A DNA stretch of 64,000 nucleotides from Agelaius tricolor (lineage: Eukaryota > Chordata > Aves > Passeriformes > Icteridae). Position numbers and translations under genes: made by a program. Location of the stretch: positions 1,426,001-1,490,000 of the forward strand of contig JALJCS010000018.1 of NCBI GenBank assembly GCA_023055355.1. Direction: 5' to 3'. Of this stretch, positions 23,155 through 34,718 are shown in pieces; the stretch's first letter is position 1, and each line of letters opens with the position of its first letter. The notes under the pieces are model-generated. The model saw nothing but the letters and a program-made list of their open reading frames with translations, made no database searches and was not told the origin of the DNA.

Positions 23155-23371
23155 CCTCGTGATAAATTCACTATCATTCTACTTAATTTGTCATGGCTTG
23201 CAGATCTTCATCTAAGGTTGGTAACTTGCTCCACGGGTCATAATCGAAGTCACAGGCATTTTGGGCTCTGTGCCAGGGTCTCTGAGCCCCCTGGCAGGGG
23301 TCTGGGCTGCTCAGGACAGCCAGAGGGATGTGCTGGGTTCCGACACCGCGGTGCCCTGCGACACCCGGCAC
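23155..23371 (-). other. Possible retroelement internal remnant next to the LTR
   Basis: On the - strand a 62-codon open frame (23371 to 23183) ends with a stop about 30 bp before the proposed LTR start, as an internal coding 3' end would. Its C-terminal part is acidic and polar and has no domain I recognise. It could be retroviral-derived or host DNA; I cannot decide from the sequence. Confidence 0.3.
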
Positions 23372-23974
23372 CCTTGTCCAGGCTGGGAAAAGCCTCTGGC
23401 ATTGCTGCTATCCCTGGAACCACGCAGCCAGCACAGGGCTGTTATAGGAGCCTCTTCGAGCCAGGTCTCATAAGCTCTTGGAGGTCTATAACACACTTAA
23501 ATAGCTCAGCTACCCTTAGAGGCATGAAAATCAGCAAGATGGCTTCTGTTGTAGTATTGGAAACAAAATGGTTTAATAAAAGGTAAAATAACAAACAGAG
23601 AAAAACCGAGCCACCTCAGGAGGTCCTTGCTCCTGGTAAAACACCTTACAAAAGCCATTTGTTTCTTTGTTCACTTATTTTTCTAGCAAATTGCCCAGGC
23701 AGGACTTTTTAGCTTCTGTCTAATTAGCTATCCTTAAATTTCAGGTGAGGTCCCCTAGGCCTATGAGGTGGCTTTTCCACCTAATTGAGGAGAGAAACTT
23801 CTGGGCTTCTTTTCTTTTTGAAGAGACAAAAGATAGTTTTGTCACTTTGTGACAGAAAGGGCCCTCAAGAGAGGGCACATTCCTATAGAGGGCTACCCAG
23901 CCCCACTGCTGAGCTGTGCTCTGGCCATGGCCAGCACCTGCCCTGTGGCCACCAAGGGAAAGTGAGACAGCCTG

Positions 23975-24087
23975 CAATGTCCCTACTCCCAGCCACAATG
24001 TCCCTGCTCCCAGCCACAATGTCCCTGCTCCCACAATGTCCCTGCTCCCAGCCACAATGTCCCTGCTCCCACAATGTCCCTGCTCCC
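23975..24087. repeat. 17/21-bp minisatellite, 6 copies
   Basis: Units AATGTCCCTGCTCCCAC (17 bp) alternate with a form carrying an extra AGCC (21 bp). Order is roughly 21, 21, 17, 21, 17, partial. The first unit has CTACTCCC in place of CTGCTCCC. Confidence 0.94.
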
Positions 24088-24324
24088 AGAAGATGCCCAC
24101 TGGGGTAGGGAGGGATGAAGGACAGGGATGGTGAGGATGAGCTGGATGTCAGCCCCCCAGAGCCCCTGAGGGCACACCAAGACACCTTTAATGGCCCTGG
24201 GCCTGTGGGAAGCCCAGGGTGGGCAGCAGGGGCAGGCACAGCATGAGTGTCCCTGCAGCTGCAGCTGCTGCTGGAAGGGTGGCAAAGCTTGAAGGCACAT
24301 TGTGGTAAGCAACAGGGTTTTCCT
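24088..24324. other. Short unique spacer
   Basis: GC-rich spacer between the minisatellite and the AT-rich tract. Nothing was recognised. Confidence 0.5.
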
Positions 24325-24462
24325 CTACATATAGATGATATAGAAATATAATCATTCTTTTTTCTATAGAAATATATAGATAGACATGTCTTATCATTAC
24401 ATATTTGTATAGAAATATATAAATCATATAGAAATATATTGATTATACAGAAATATATATCC
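24325..24462. repeat. AT-rich tract of ATAGAAATAT-like units
   Basis: TATAGAAATATA-type words recur near 24329, 24365, 24409, 24427 and 24447. Related words (CTAGAAATACATAT) reappear at about 24691 on the far side of the CR1 insertion, so this looks like one AT-rich tract split by the LINE. Confidence 0.75.
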
Positions 24463-24676
24463 ATCTTTAGTTCTTCCCTGTGAGGGTGGGGAGGCCATGG
24501 CACAGGGTGCCCAGAGCAGCTGTGGCTGCCCCTGGATCCCTGGAAATACCCAAGGCCAGGCTGGACAGGGCTTGGAGCAGCCTGGGACAGTGGAAGGTGT
24601 CCCTGCCATGGCAGGGATGGAATGAGCTGAGCTTTAAGCTCCCTTCCAACCCAAACCAGTCTATGATTCTATGATA
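24463..24676 (+). mobile_element. CR1 LINE 3' end, sense orientation
   Basis: It begins with TTCTTCCCTGTGAGGGTGG, passes through GCACAGGGTGCCCAGAGCAG and TGGAAGGTGTCCCTGCCATG, and ends CTTCCAACCCAAACC with a TATGATTCTATGAT tail. It keeps the diagnostic 8-bp terminal repeat, so it is among the better-preserved CR1 3' ends here. Confidence 0.95.
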
Positions 24677-27600
24677 TAATGTTTCTATAATCTAGAAATA
24701 CATATAAAATACTATATTTTTCAGTGAGTTTCTGAACATGCACAGTTCACACCAAGGAGAAGGGGGAACCCAGCCCCTGGCCAGGGCTCCATGAGGGTCC
24801 CAGGGGGCTCCTCCTGTGTCCCCAGCCCATCTGGTGCATGGCCAGGGCCTTTCCTCCTGGCTCCTTCATTCCCAGCACAGCAGGAGAAGCTGATCCTGAG
24901 CCAGGGCTAATTGGAAGCCATATCAGAGCATGAGTCAGGGAGCTGATCACAGCACAGCGCTGCTTCACCATCCCGCCGGACAAAGGCATGCTCCCCTAAA
25001 TCCATTACTGGAATTTTATTTTCAAGCTTGTCATGCAGCTGAAAAGGTTGTGAAGCTGTTTGGACGTTGCCCTGCAGGGGAATTTAGCTGAAGAGCTGCT
25101 TTCTCTAAGGCAGCACCTTCATCTCTCATCTCTGTGATCAGATCAGCACTGAGGCTCAAAGTTCATGTTGTGTCACCATAAGCCACCTCACAGGACACAC
25201 CGAGCACTGCTGACTCTGGTGCCTGCACAGGGCTCTCCTCCATGGGGAGATGGTGGCTGTTCCCAGCAGCTGCAAGCAGGTCCATCCAGGAATCCCCTGG
25301 GCACTGCTCTCCCCATCAAACTAAACCTTGCTCTTGTTCATGTGGGTCTGAGTTCAGAGCCCGCCCAGATTTTGGCCCCACAGTAACATGTGTAAGCACA
25401 GCTCCAAAATTCACCTTTTCCATGATGTTTGGAAAGATTTCTCCAAGCAAATCTTGGAAATCTTGGAAAGATTTCTCCAAGCAAATGCCCAGCACTCTCC
25501 TGAAGAGCTCAGGCACGTGCTGGCCAGTGCTCTGTGCCCCATTCCCCCAAGGGCAGGTGGGGCAGAGCTCTGCTGACTCAGAGCTGGCTGCTCCACTCAG
25601 GATGTCAAGAGAGGAGCTGCCCTGAGCTGCTCAGGAACAAGGAATCATTGCAGGGGCAAGAGGTCTGGGCAGGATCACAGGAGAGGGAATGGCAGCCTGG
25701 AGCCTGGGATCAGGCATCTGGGCTGGTGACAGGCTTTTCTCCAGCTGAGAGAGAAGGAACTTCTCCAGCTCCCACAGGAGCTGCTGGCGTTTGAATAACC
25801 TCCCAATGGGTGTCAGACCTGGCAGAATATCACACAGTTCATGGACTGGCCTGGCTGTGGCAGTACCCAAATGAAAAGGTTCATTACCACTCTGGGTCAC
25901 TGGCAGTGCTGCTCCCTCCCTCGGGCAGAGGCTCAGAGCTCCTGGGTCTAAAACCTCTTGTAGAGCCCAAAGTCCCTCTCCAAGCACCCAGAGAGGGTGA
26001 CAAGCTGGTTGGTCTCTGCCTGGCAGGGACAGTCATTTCCCTGGGGGCAAACATGGGCCAGGAGCTGGTGGCTTTTCCAGCACTGTGCATCACACACTGC
26101 TCAGAGGAGCAAGCCCTCTGCCAAGTCCCCTTCAGCCTCTTTTGGGCTTCTCCCACCCAAGCATGAGCCAGCCCAGCAGACCCCATCTCCTTCACCATGG
26201 CAGGGCCAGGGACAGCAGGAAAACAGCACAGATCTATTTAAAAGCATTTAAAGCCTGAGCTAAGCCCCAAACTATCCATTTCCTTAAACAGACTGCTTGG
26301 AAGAGCTCCAGCTGGGCCATTAGCTCAGGTGAGTTCTCCACCATCCAGCCACATCACTTTTCTGCTTCATAAAAAGAAATACATTAAAAATACGTATTTG
26401 CCCCTGAAATTAGCTTCAACAGCACTGAGCATCCCTGGAGTGATGAGTTTCACTCCACACACCCAGCTGCTTTCTGTGGAAAATCTTATTTTGAGTTAAG
26501 ATAATAATCTGGGCAGGGTTTGGTTAACCCTTGCATCCCACAGTGTGGCTGGCACCAGCAGCAGAGGGAACATCCTGAGTGTGTCCAGTCCTGGCTTGGC
26601 TGTGAGGATGCCCCCACTGAAGCCACGTGCTCTTCTACCTAAAAGGATTTCTTCAGTCACAGAGGCAGACACAGCCAAGCTAAAGAACACCCAGGTGAGG
26701 TGAGATTCAGCCTTTCCTGCACGCTGCTCTGCCTGAGTGCCACAGGGACTGGCCCTAAGTGAAGGGTGCAGGGCAGTGAGAATCACTCCATGCCCAGGTT
26801 TGCACTGTGCAGCAGAGCCCAGGGTATTGATGTTCTCCTGAGCTGCCCAGTGGCACTCAGCATTGCTCTCTGAGGTGCTTCTCAAAGACCCCATCCATTT
26901 TCCCAGCTCCCTGGCCATGTTCCAAGGTCTTCTCATCTCTGTTTCTCATGTGAGACATTGAGGCAGGGTGAGCACAGCCACTCGCTCCCTACTGCCCATT
27001 GGGGCCACCTGAGGATGTGGAACTTCCAGAGGCTCTGAGGTGCAAAGCAGAGCTCCAGCTCTTGCTGGGCCTGCTTGCTGGGCTCCAGGGTCATTTTCTC
27101 CCCACTGAGGGAAGATGCAGTGATGGGAGCCACTGGTATCTTGGTGAGCCAGCAAAAGAAATGGCAACTCCTGACTGGCACTGCCAGGGCTGCCATGGAC
27201 GAGGCTCTCCCAGGGGTGATGTGGGGCTGGTGGCTTCGCTGTGACCCTGGACAGGAGGAGGTCTGCAGCCAGGGCTGAGGTGCAGCTCCTCCTCCACCTC
27301 CTTGATGGTCATCCATGAAACAGGGCCTCACCTCACCCTGCTGAGGACCCGGGGCCAGGGAGCATCACCCAGGGCATGACCTTATCATAGAGGGCACCGA
27401 GAGCATCACTTGGGGCACAGCAGGAGGAATGATAGCTCTGGGTCCTACACAGAGTGTTTGTGCACAGGGGGACTGTGCACAGAGCAGCCTGGGCTGCAGG
27501 AGCAGCTTTCTCCTCTCCCAGTGCCCCTGGCAGCAGCTGTACCAGTCCCTGAACCTCTGTGAGGACCCTGCATGACCCAGGAGCAGGTTTTGCTGGGATG

Positions 27601-30600
27601 GATCCCCCCAGGGCTGTGGCAAGGTGGGCACGAGGCTTCTGGATGCTGCTCCCTCCAGTTTGTGCACTGAGCAGGGAGAACCTGACAGAGCTGCAGGGAT
27701 TTCCAGGAGAAGTAGTTTCACCAAGCCTGGCATCATTTCAGCACATTTCAAATAAGTGGCAGAGACCTTCCAGGGAGCCTGGGAAGCATAAGAGATGCTC
27801 ATGGGCCCAGCAGGGCTGAGATCTGATAAAGGCAAAGGCTCAGACTGATAAGCCCCAAGTTAATTGACAAAAAGATGTGATTAGTGACCCACTGTGGGCA
27901 GGCAAAGAGCCCAGCACCCAGCAGAAATAATCTGCTTACGAGGGGAGTGTCACCAGCATTTCCAGTTCCCTGAGAGCAGCTGGAGAGTCAAAGGAGAGTC
28001 ACTCTGGCAGGGCAGATTTTGGCCCTGTGCCTTAGTTGGGAAGAGAGGTGTCTGCTCTGGAGGGTGGCTGCAGTGTCCCCTCGCTCTGCTCTGGCTCCCA
28101 CCCTGCCCTGTCTGCTGCAGACGAACCAGCAAGGGCCCATTCCCAACAAAATGATAGCCCAGGGAGCAGTGACTCATGCTGGGGATGACTCATGAAATCA
28201 CACTGAGCCACAGCTTTTTCTGCTTGGGGACAGAGGCAAAGGCCATCTCTGCCCTTGGAGGGGATTGTGGCTGTTCCCAGTGTTACCCTGGAACAGCCTT
28301 TCCCAGGCTGGGCACTGATTCTGCCCTCTCTAGCAGGGATGCCCAAAACTGAGTTTCCCTTATTGTCATGGTTATGAGATGAGCATTTTCCACAGAAAAT
28401 CACTTTTTAAAGGGTGTAAGTAACATGGCCAACATGACAGGGGTGGTTGCAAGTGTTTGTGACAGCTCCTAGGCCATTGAGGCAGGCAGCTGGCTCAGAG
28501 CATCCCCTTCTCTCCAGCACAGGTGCTGGAAGGAGAGACCCTTCCAGTGGAGGAAACGTGGGTGACTAAATGTCCTTCTCCTCCAAATCAAGGAGGACAT
28601 GGAGCAGATTTCTGCTGGTGGTGGAAAGGAATAGGAGACAAAGTAAGATCAAACATCCAGGCCCCCATGCAGCTGTGGGAATCCCGAGGGCTGCAGAGAT
28701 CAGCTCTGTCCCCATGGAGGCTCTGTCCCCATGGAGGCTCTGTCCCCAACCTCCATGTGGTGACACAGCTGGAGACACTGACCTGGAGGGACACCAGGTG
28801 AAAGGGACACCCAGCTGCCACAGCACCTCCAGCTGTGTGCCACCACAGCCATCACTGGTGGCTCTCTGCAGCCAAGCCCCAGCCTGCATAAACAGTGATG
28901 GAGCTATGAGGGGTTTCTCACTTTGTGGCAGATTTTTCCCTTCCCTTTCCCAGAAGAGACTTCATTGCCAATTTAAAAATATCATTTACAACCGAGAAAC
29001 TCTTCACCTTGCCTTTGGGCATGAATTTTTCCTCCTGCTCGGCTCAGCCCACTGAGCACCCAGGGTTATTTCATGGCCTCTTCTGGTGGCACTGTGAATA
29101 ATTTGCTTCCAAGGGCATGATGGGACAGCTTTTCCTCCACTTCCCCTTGTGTAATGGATCATCTTCTAGAAATGTGGAGAGCAATGATGAATTCCTGGCA
29201 GGACAGAGGGATTAGTCTGGGGGAGACTGTGATGAAGCAGTTGAGGAGCTTCCTGAACAGAGAAGCTGCAGCTGCACTGGAGAATAACAAGAGCATCCAC
29301 TTGTTCAGAAGAGGTGTTAAGATCTTTTGCCCTGTGTTTAGTCTGAGAGCTGCATTGTGGATTAAGCAAAGACATTTGCACCTTTCTTTTAATAAGGGCA
29401 TATCTGGGCATCTGACTCTCCTTCATTATTAAATACCAGGCTCTTATTAGAAGCTGAAAAAGGATAAGTATTATTTTTTCTTTCAATTTACCATTTATTT
29501 CCTTCTCTCCTGGGCACTCCTCCTGCTCTGATATCAGAGCTTCCTGGAGGACACATGATGGGAACATCTTCATCCAGTGGCACCAAAGGACCATAATGCA
29601 GGAGACTCCTCTTTCACAAATGGCAAATTTATAATTTTGCCACAAAATTCATCACAAAATCACCTATTTCCCCTAAAAGACTTTGAAACCTTGTGAAAGA
29701 AAAGCCAAGCTTGTTCAGAAGCAGCTCCCATTGCCAGCACTGTCCCCAGGGTACGTCCCAGGGGGGCCAGGAGGGGTTTGCAGACCCCAGCCAGCACGGA
29801 CAGTTCTCCTCATTCATGCTCATCCCAAAACTGCACCACTCTTTTGCTGGCTGCTCTCCTGGTTGCATTTTGCTTTGAGCTGGAAGCAGCTCCTGTTGTG
29901 ACACCTGAAGCCACAGCCCAGCTCGGTGGGACGACGTGGCCAGGCTGCTCAGCCCATGTCCCCAGGCACGCACAGGCTGGTGCCACCGTCCCTCCTGTGC
30001 AGCAGCGTGGAAAGCGCTGGGCCAGCGTTGCCATTCAGCGCTGCCTATTTATATCTGAGAGGGAGATGAGGACCAGCCGTGCAGCTGAGCCAGCCCCTGC
30101 GAGCGGGGGATATTTTTAAGCTCTGGTTTTGAAGAGGTTGGTAATGAACCCACAGCTTTGCTCAGCAGCAGCTGCACCCACTCCCCTGCCCCTGCCCCGG
30201 CCTCTGCCCCTTCTGCGGGGTCAGGACCCGGCCCAGCCCGGGGATGCTCCAGGGGAGCTGTGTTTGTGCTGGGCTCTGAGCAGGGGGTCAGGGCACAGCT
30301 CGGCTCTGGCACAGCCCTGCTGGCTGCAAAACCCAGAGCCTGGCCCAGCGCCGGGCTCTCTGAGCTGGGTTTATCCTCCCGACAGCCCAAGAGGTTACAG
30401 ACAGCAATTACAGCCCACTGCTAATTGCACACACATTACCGGCTGCCATTTGGGCACAGCAGGCAGGACACAGGAGCCCTTTGGCCAGCAGGTCCAGCAG
30501 CTTTGCTGTGACAACTCCCCCACTGCAGATCCTGCTGGTCCCTGCTTCCTGCCCAGCCTCTGGGCCAGGATGGCCTTGGGGATCACTATCCCCTTTGGGG

Positions 30601-33600
30601 GACCCCCACTGCCCTTGGGAACATCCCAGCTGTGCCAGCTGCTGCCCAAAGAGCTGTCCTGTGCTCTCCTGGCTCAGGGTCCTCACTGGCAAAGGGAGGG
30701 AAGGGGATGCTGAGTATCTGCAAGTCTGAACCCATCCCTCACACTTGGGGAGCCTCCCAGAGAGGAATGGGACAGGGAACAGCACCCCAAACCTGCTAGA
30801 CCTCAGCTGCCTCGTGTCCCCAGGCTTTTGTACATCCACAGTCTGGAGCTAATCCAGCTGGAACTGAGACCAAGAGGAAAACTCCTGCTGGTCCCAGGCA
30901 GGCAGGCTGGGAGCTCGGGCAGGGTCCTGGTAGGAGCAAGCTGGGAGCCCTGTCTGGGGCCATGCTGGCAGAGCGAGAGGGGGAGAGCCTTGCTGCCCAG
31001 CCAGACACTTTGCCACCTGTGTGATCTGTTTCTATTTTCCTGACTTTTTTCTTTGAAGCCAGGCGGGTCTGAGCCTCTGGGCCAGGGAATAGCTGGGGGC
31101 TGCCACAGCTCTTCTCTCTCCATTACCTTTCTTATTGAGCTGTCTCTCACACTGCTCACGGCAGCAAACCATGCTACAGGCGTATTAAGGATTCTCCATG
31201 CAAAACTGATAAGCTGAAGCCTCATTATTATCCCGCCAAGTGATTATCTATCCTTGATGAAGCCTCATATTTGCCCAATTTCAGATGGAAACCTTCCCCT
31301 TTTCAATTTGAGACTAATTCATTTCTTGACTCCTGGTTACAGTGCAAGATATCACAAACACTCCCTGGCTCTGATTTATATCGTTAAGAATCATTTACTT
31401 GCAATTAAAATGAGCCTTCAGGGCTTTTGCAAACAAGGCGGATTAGCCAACGGTAAAACATTTGCTTTTTGTAAACAGCAGCTTCAGGCTATGAAACAGT
31501 CTGGGAGGGGAGGGAACCAGCCAGAGCTGCCCCAGGGCTGTGGGTGGAGGAGAACCAGAAGGGACCTTTCCAATTTCCCCTGAATCCATCAGAAATCCCC
31601 TGAGGTGCTGGGTGCATCCCCAGGCTCAGCTCCAGGGAGTCCTGGCATGGTGTCCCCAGCACCCTCAGTGTCCTCATCTCCCAGCTCTTTCCCTCCTCCA
31701 TTGGGAAGTCTTTTGGGTGATGGAGCTCTCCCTGCACCTCTCAGGGCTCATTCCCTGCTGCTTTGAGCCCCAGAAAGGGTCTGGATGAGGCTCCATGTGC
31801 AGACCCCAGGGATTCAGGACCTGAACTCTCAGCACAAGCCTCCAGTGGAGATGTCACCTAGCAGTGTACTCATAATTAAGATAATTAACAATAGGATCAT
31901 ATAATTGGCAAACTCTCCTGCTCTTACAGCTGTTCCAGGCTCTGAGCAACAAGAAGACAACCATCTTAAAACATGAACTTGGCCAAATCCTGGGCATTGA
32001 GGATTGAAAGAGTCCAAGCCCCAGCATGGAGAGCAGCATGCTGTGCATTTCCAGGAGCTAATGAGGAGCTGAGGCAGTTTCAGGGAGGTGCTGGGCAGTC
32101 TCTCTGTCCCCATCAGCTGGGTACCCAAGGGCCTGGCATCAGCTGGTGGGGGATGTCAGAGCTCAACCACTTGGAGAGCACCCAAAAAGAGGGTCTTAAA
32201 CCACCAAGTGTAAATATAGCACACACCAAATCCTGGGCTCCTTGGAAAGCATCACCCCTGCTAAGAACTGGAGATAAACCATGGCAAGACACCACTCTGC
32301 TGGTGGGTGTGGCTCTTGCCCTGATTTCTCAGGAGGTGGGCACCGAGGGGCTCTCACCCCTCCTGAGTCCACTCGCTTCCCTTGAAGGAGGCAACCTGGA
32401 ACAGACACAGAAGCCTCAGGGAAAGTGTCCTGGGCAGCAGGGTTAGCACATGGCCTCGGTGAGCTGAGGTCACTGCTCCAAAGGCAGCTCTTGCCTCCTG
32501 AAGACCTCTGAGTAGGACACGAATTCCCTCAAGTTATCAGCTGTGGCTCCCTCTGATTACATGGAGAATTTATTGGGTGACTGGATAATTTGAACCTATA
32601 GAGTTATTAATTATGACCTTAATCTGATCATTGCTTTGTTCCATTTTTAATTAGCTTAGTAAAACTGTAGTCATTTAACTTGGTAATACACTTGCTTAAG
32701 TGCACGTCTGATTGCATATCCTTTTTATATCCATCAGAAGCACTTGGGACTGCTTCACTCCATCTAAGTGCAACCTGGGGCATGAACTCTGAGCAAACCT
32801 CAAGTAATATTAAGTTTACAAGCGGGCTGCTCTGCTCCTGAGTGGGCTGAGTGCTCCCCTGTAACTGTGTTAGAGCTGGCAGCAGGAGGAGGGTGTGGAT
32901 AAAGTGCCCCGGTGCAGTCAAGACTCAGCTGTTTGTGGTCAGCACACGGGGCAGCTTCATGCAGCAGGAGGTTTTGGAGAGCACAAAGGCAGGTGTTTCA
33001 GAGCCCTGCCCAGAGGGGGCTCTGCCTGCCCTGTGCCTGCCTGTAGGCAGATGGATGGCTTGGAGTTATCTGCTCTCAGCGATCTTAGTGATGCTCACGG
33101 GAAGCTTTTATCCTTGGAAGGGATAAAAGCGAAGCAGAGGGCGTGGGGCTGGGCAGTCTGAGCTGCCTGTCAGACCTGCCAGCCCTGGGACATCCCCAGA
33201 TGCACCAGCCAGCTGGCCAGCAGGGCTCAGGTTTTACAGCCTTTGGTCCTGACATCTGAGGACTCACTTATGGTCCAGGGGCTGAGATTCCCCTGGGCTG
33301 GGATCGTGCTGCATTGTCAGCACTTCTGGGTTACACAGGGCAAATAATTTCCTTGCTTTTCCCGTCTGTAAGGAGGGGATAATGGCTGCCACTGCCCTTT
33401 GAAAGCCATGGATTTGAAGCGCTTTCACTGGAAGGTCTTTACTATTGCTTTTCCCAACCTCCCTACTTTCAGACTTCCACAGGATTTTGGATAGCTTCTG
33501 CAAAGGTGTGGAGGTACTGCTGGAATCTGCCTGTCCTAAAAATATCTGCTGCTACTCTGCACCACAAGGCACCTGTTGCACCACCCCCCAGGGATCAGCT

Positions 33601-34294
33601 ACAGTGGTCAGAGGAGGTGCTGGGGGCGAAAGTGTGGCACAGATGGGATTTTTATTCAGAATATCAGCACAAGGAAGTGGCAGTAGTTCAGTGCACAGCC
33701 GTGTTTTTCCCTGTTTCTCCCTCCTGATCGTGTTGCTGGTCCTTGCACAAGCACCTGTGGCTCTGGCTGAGGGCCAGGTGTGCCAGGGTCCCAAAATCAC
33801 ATTGCAATCACACCTGCACTGAGCAGAGGTGCCAGCACCAGCAGGCATGAGGGTGCTAATGAAATAGAACCACTGCCCTGCTAGGTTTTTTACCTTTTCC
33901 CACTTTATTACTTAATTCACAGCAGGGCAGTTCCACATCCATCCTCCTGGGATTGGATGTAATCAGAACTGTATTTAATCACCTGTCTCATTAATCCCTA
34001 ACATTCTGTGTGCCAGCCTCACTAACAGGGCTGTGCAGGAAGGTAGTGCTGAGGTGGGAAGGAATTAAACAGCTTTATCCTAATTGAAGGCCAAGCCACC
34101 AGTTCCTCAGCAGTCAAATGCTGTAACTTTTACTGGTTTCACTGCATGATGTGGCCCAAATCTCCCATGCAAGAAGGAAAAGAGACCTCAGAAACAGGTG
34201 ATGCTCCCAGGGACAGGCCAAGGCTTGTCTCAGATTTTGAGCAAAAGGGCCTTTCATGCAGATCCTCTTATGGCACCTTTGTCCTTAACCCCTG
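24677..34294. other. Long intergenic region, no gene seen
   Basis: About 9.6 kb of mostly unique sequence. Visible structure is limited to a 34-bp tandem duplication (25429-25486), a CTCTGTCCCCATGGAGG duplication (28703-28747), a 10-bp hairpin (33104-33130) and AT-rich unique stretches at 31180-31490 and 32520-32720. Many open frames of 60-190 codons exist on both strands, but none carries a recognisable domain or splice pattern. Confidence 0.55.
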
Positions 34295-34714
34295 TGTGAG
34301 AAACGACTGCTCACTTTTAAAAATTTTATTAAGCTTTAACAAAAACTACAACAAAAGGACTAAATAAGGAAAAATTACAGCACTGGGAGCCCTCATGACT
34401 ACCAACCACATGCTCGTCTTCAAAATGGATGCTCCCCCTTTTATATCTCTAGTGCCTCCTAAAGTCTTGTCAGTCGACTCCTTCCTCGCTGTCCAGGGGT
34501 GCAGATCACTTTCTTACACCTTGATTTGAGGCCAGGTGTTGCCACAGTAATGGGCCAATCCTCCCAAATGCCCCAAGTGGCCAGGCCATGCTGTGATAAC
34601 AGGGGAGGACACATTGCACTAACATATCTCTACATCTACGGAACTTCTCTTAACAAACACGTGATGTTCACCCCTTACTTGTGAGAGCCACCATCTCATT
34701 ACTCATCTCTAACA
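34295..34714 (-). mobile_element. ERV1-like solo LTR with 4-bp target-site duplication
   Basis: On the - strand the element runs from TGTTAGAGATGAG to GTTTCTCACA, so it has TG...CA ends in an imperfect terminal inverted repeat. It contains a TATA box (TATAAAAGGGGG, + strand near 34435-34447) and, about 110 bp further, AATAAA (34325-34330 as TTTATT), defining U3, R and U5. CCTG lies on both sides (34291-34294 and 34715-34718). A 4-bp duplication is usual for gammaretrovirus-like ERV1 elements. No internal retroviral sequence is present, so it is a solo LTR left by LTR-LTR recombination. Confidence 0.82.
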
Positions 34715-34718
34715 CCTG

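Noticed and set aside
29166..29645. 159-codon - strand frame
   Set aside because: No recognisable domain, no splice context and no support from a neighbouring exon; likely chance in AT-balanced DNA.
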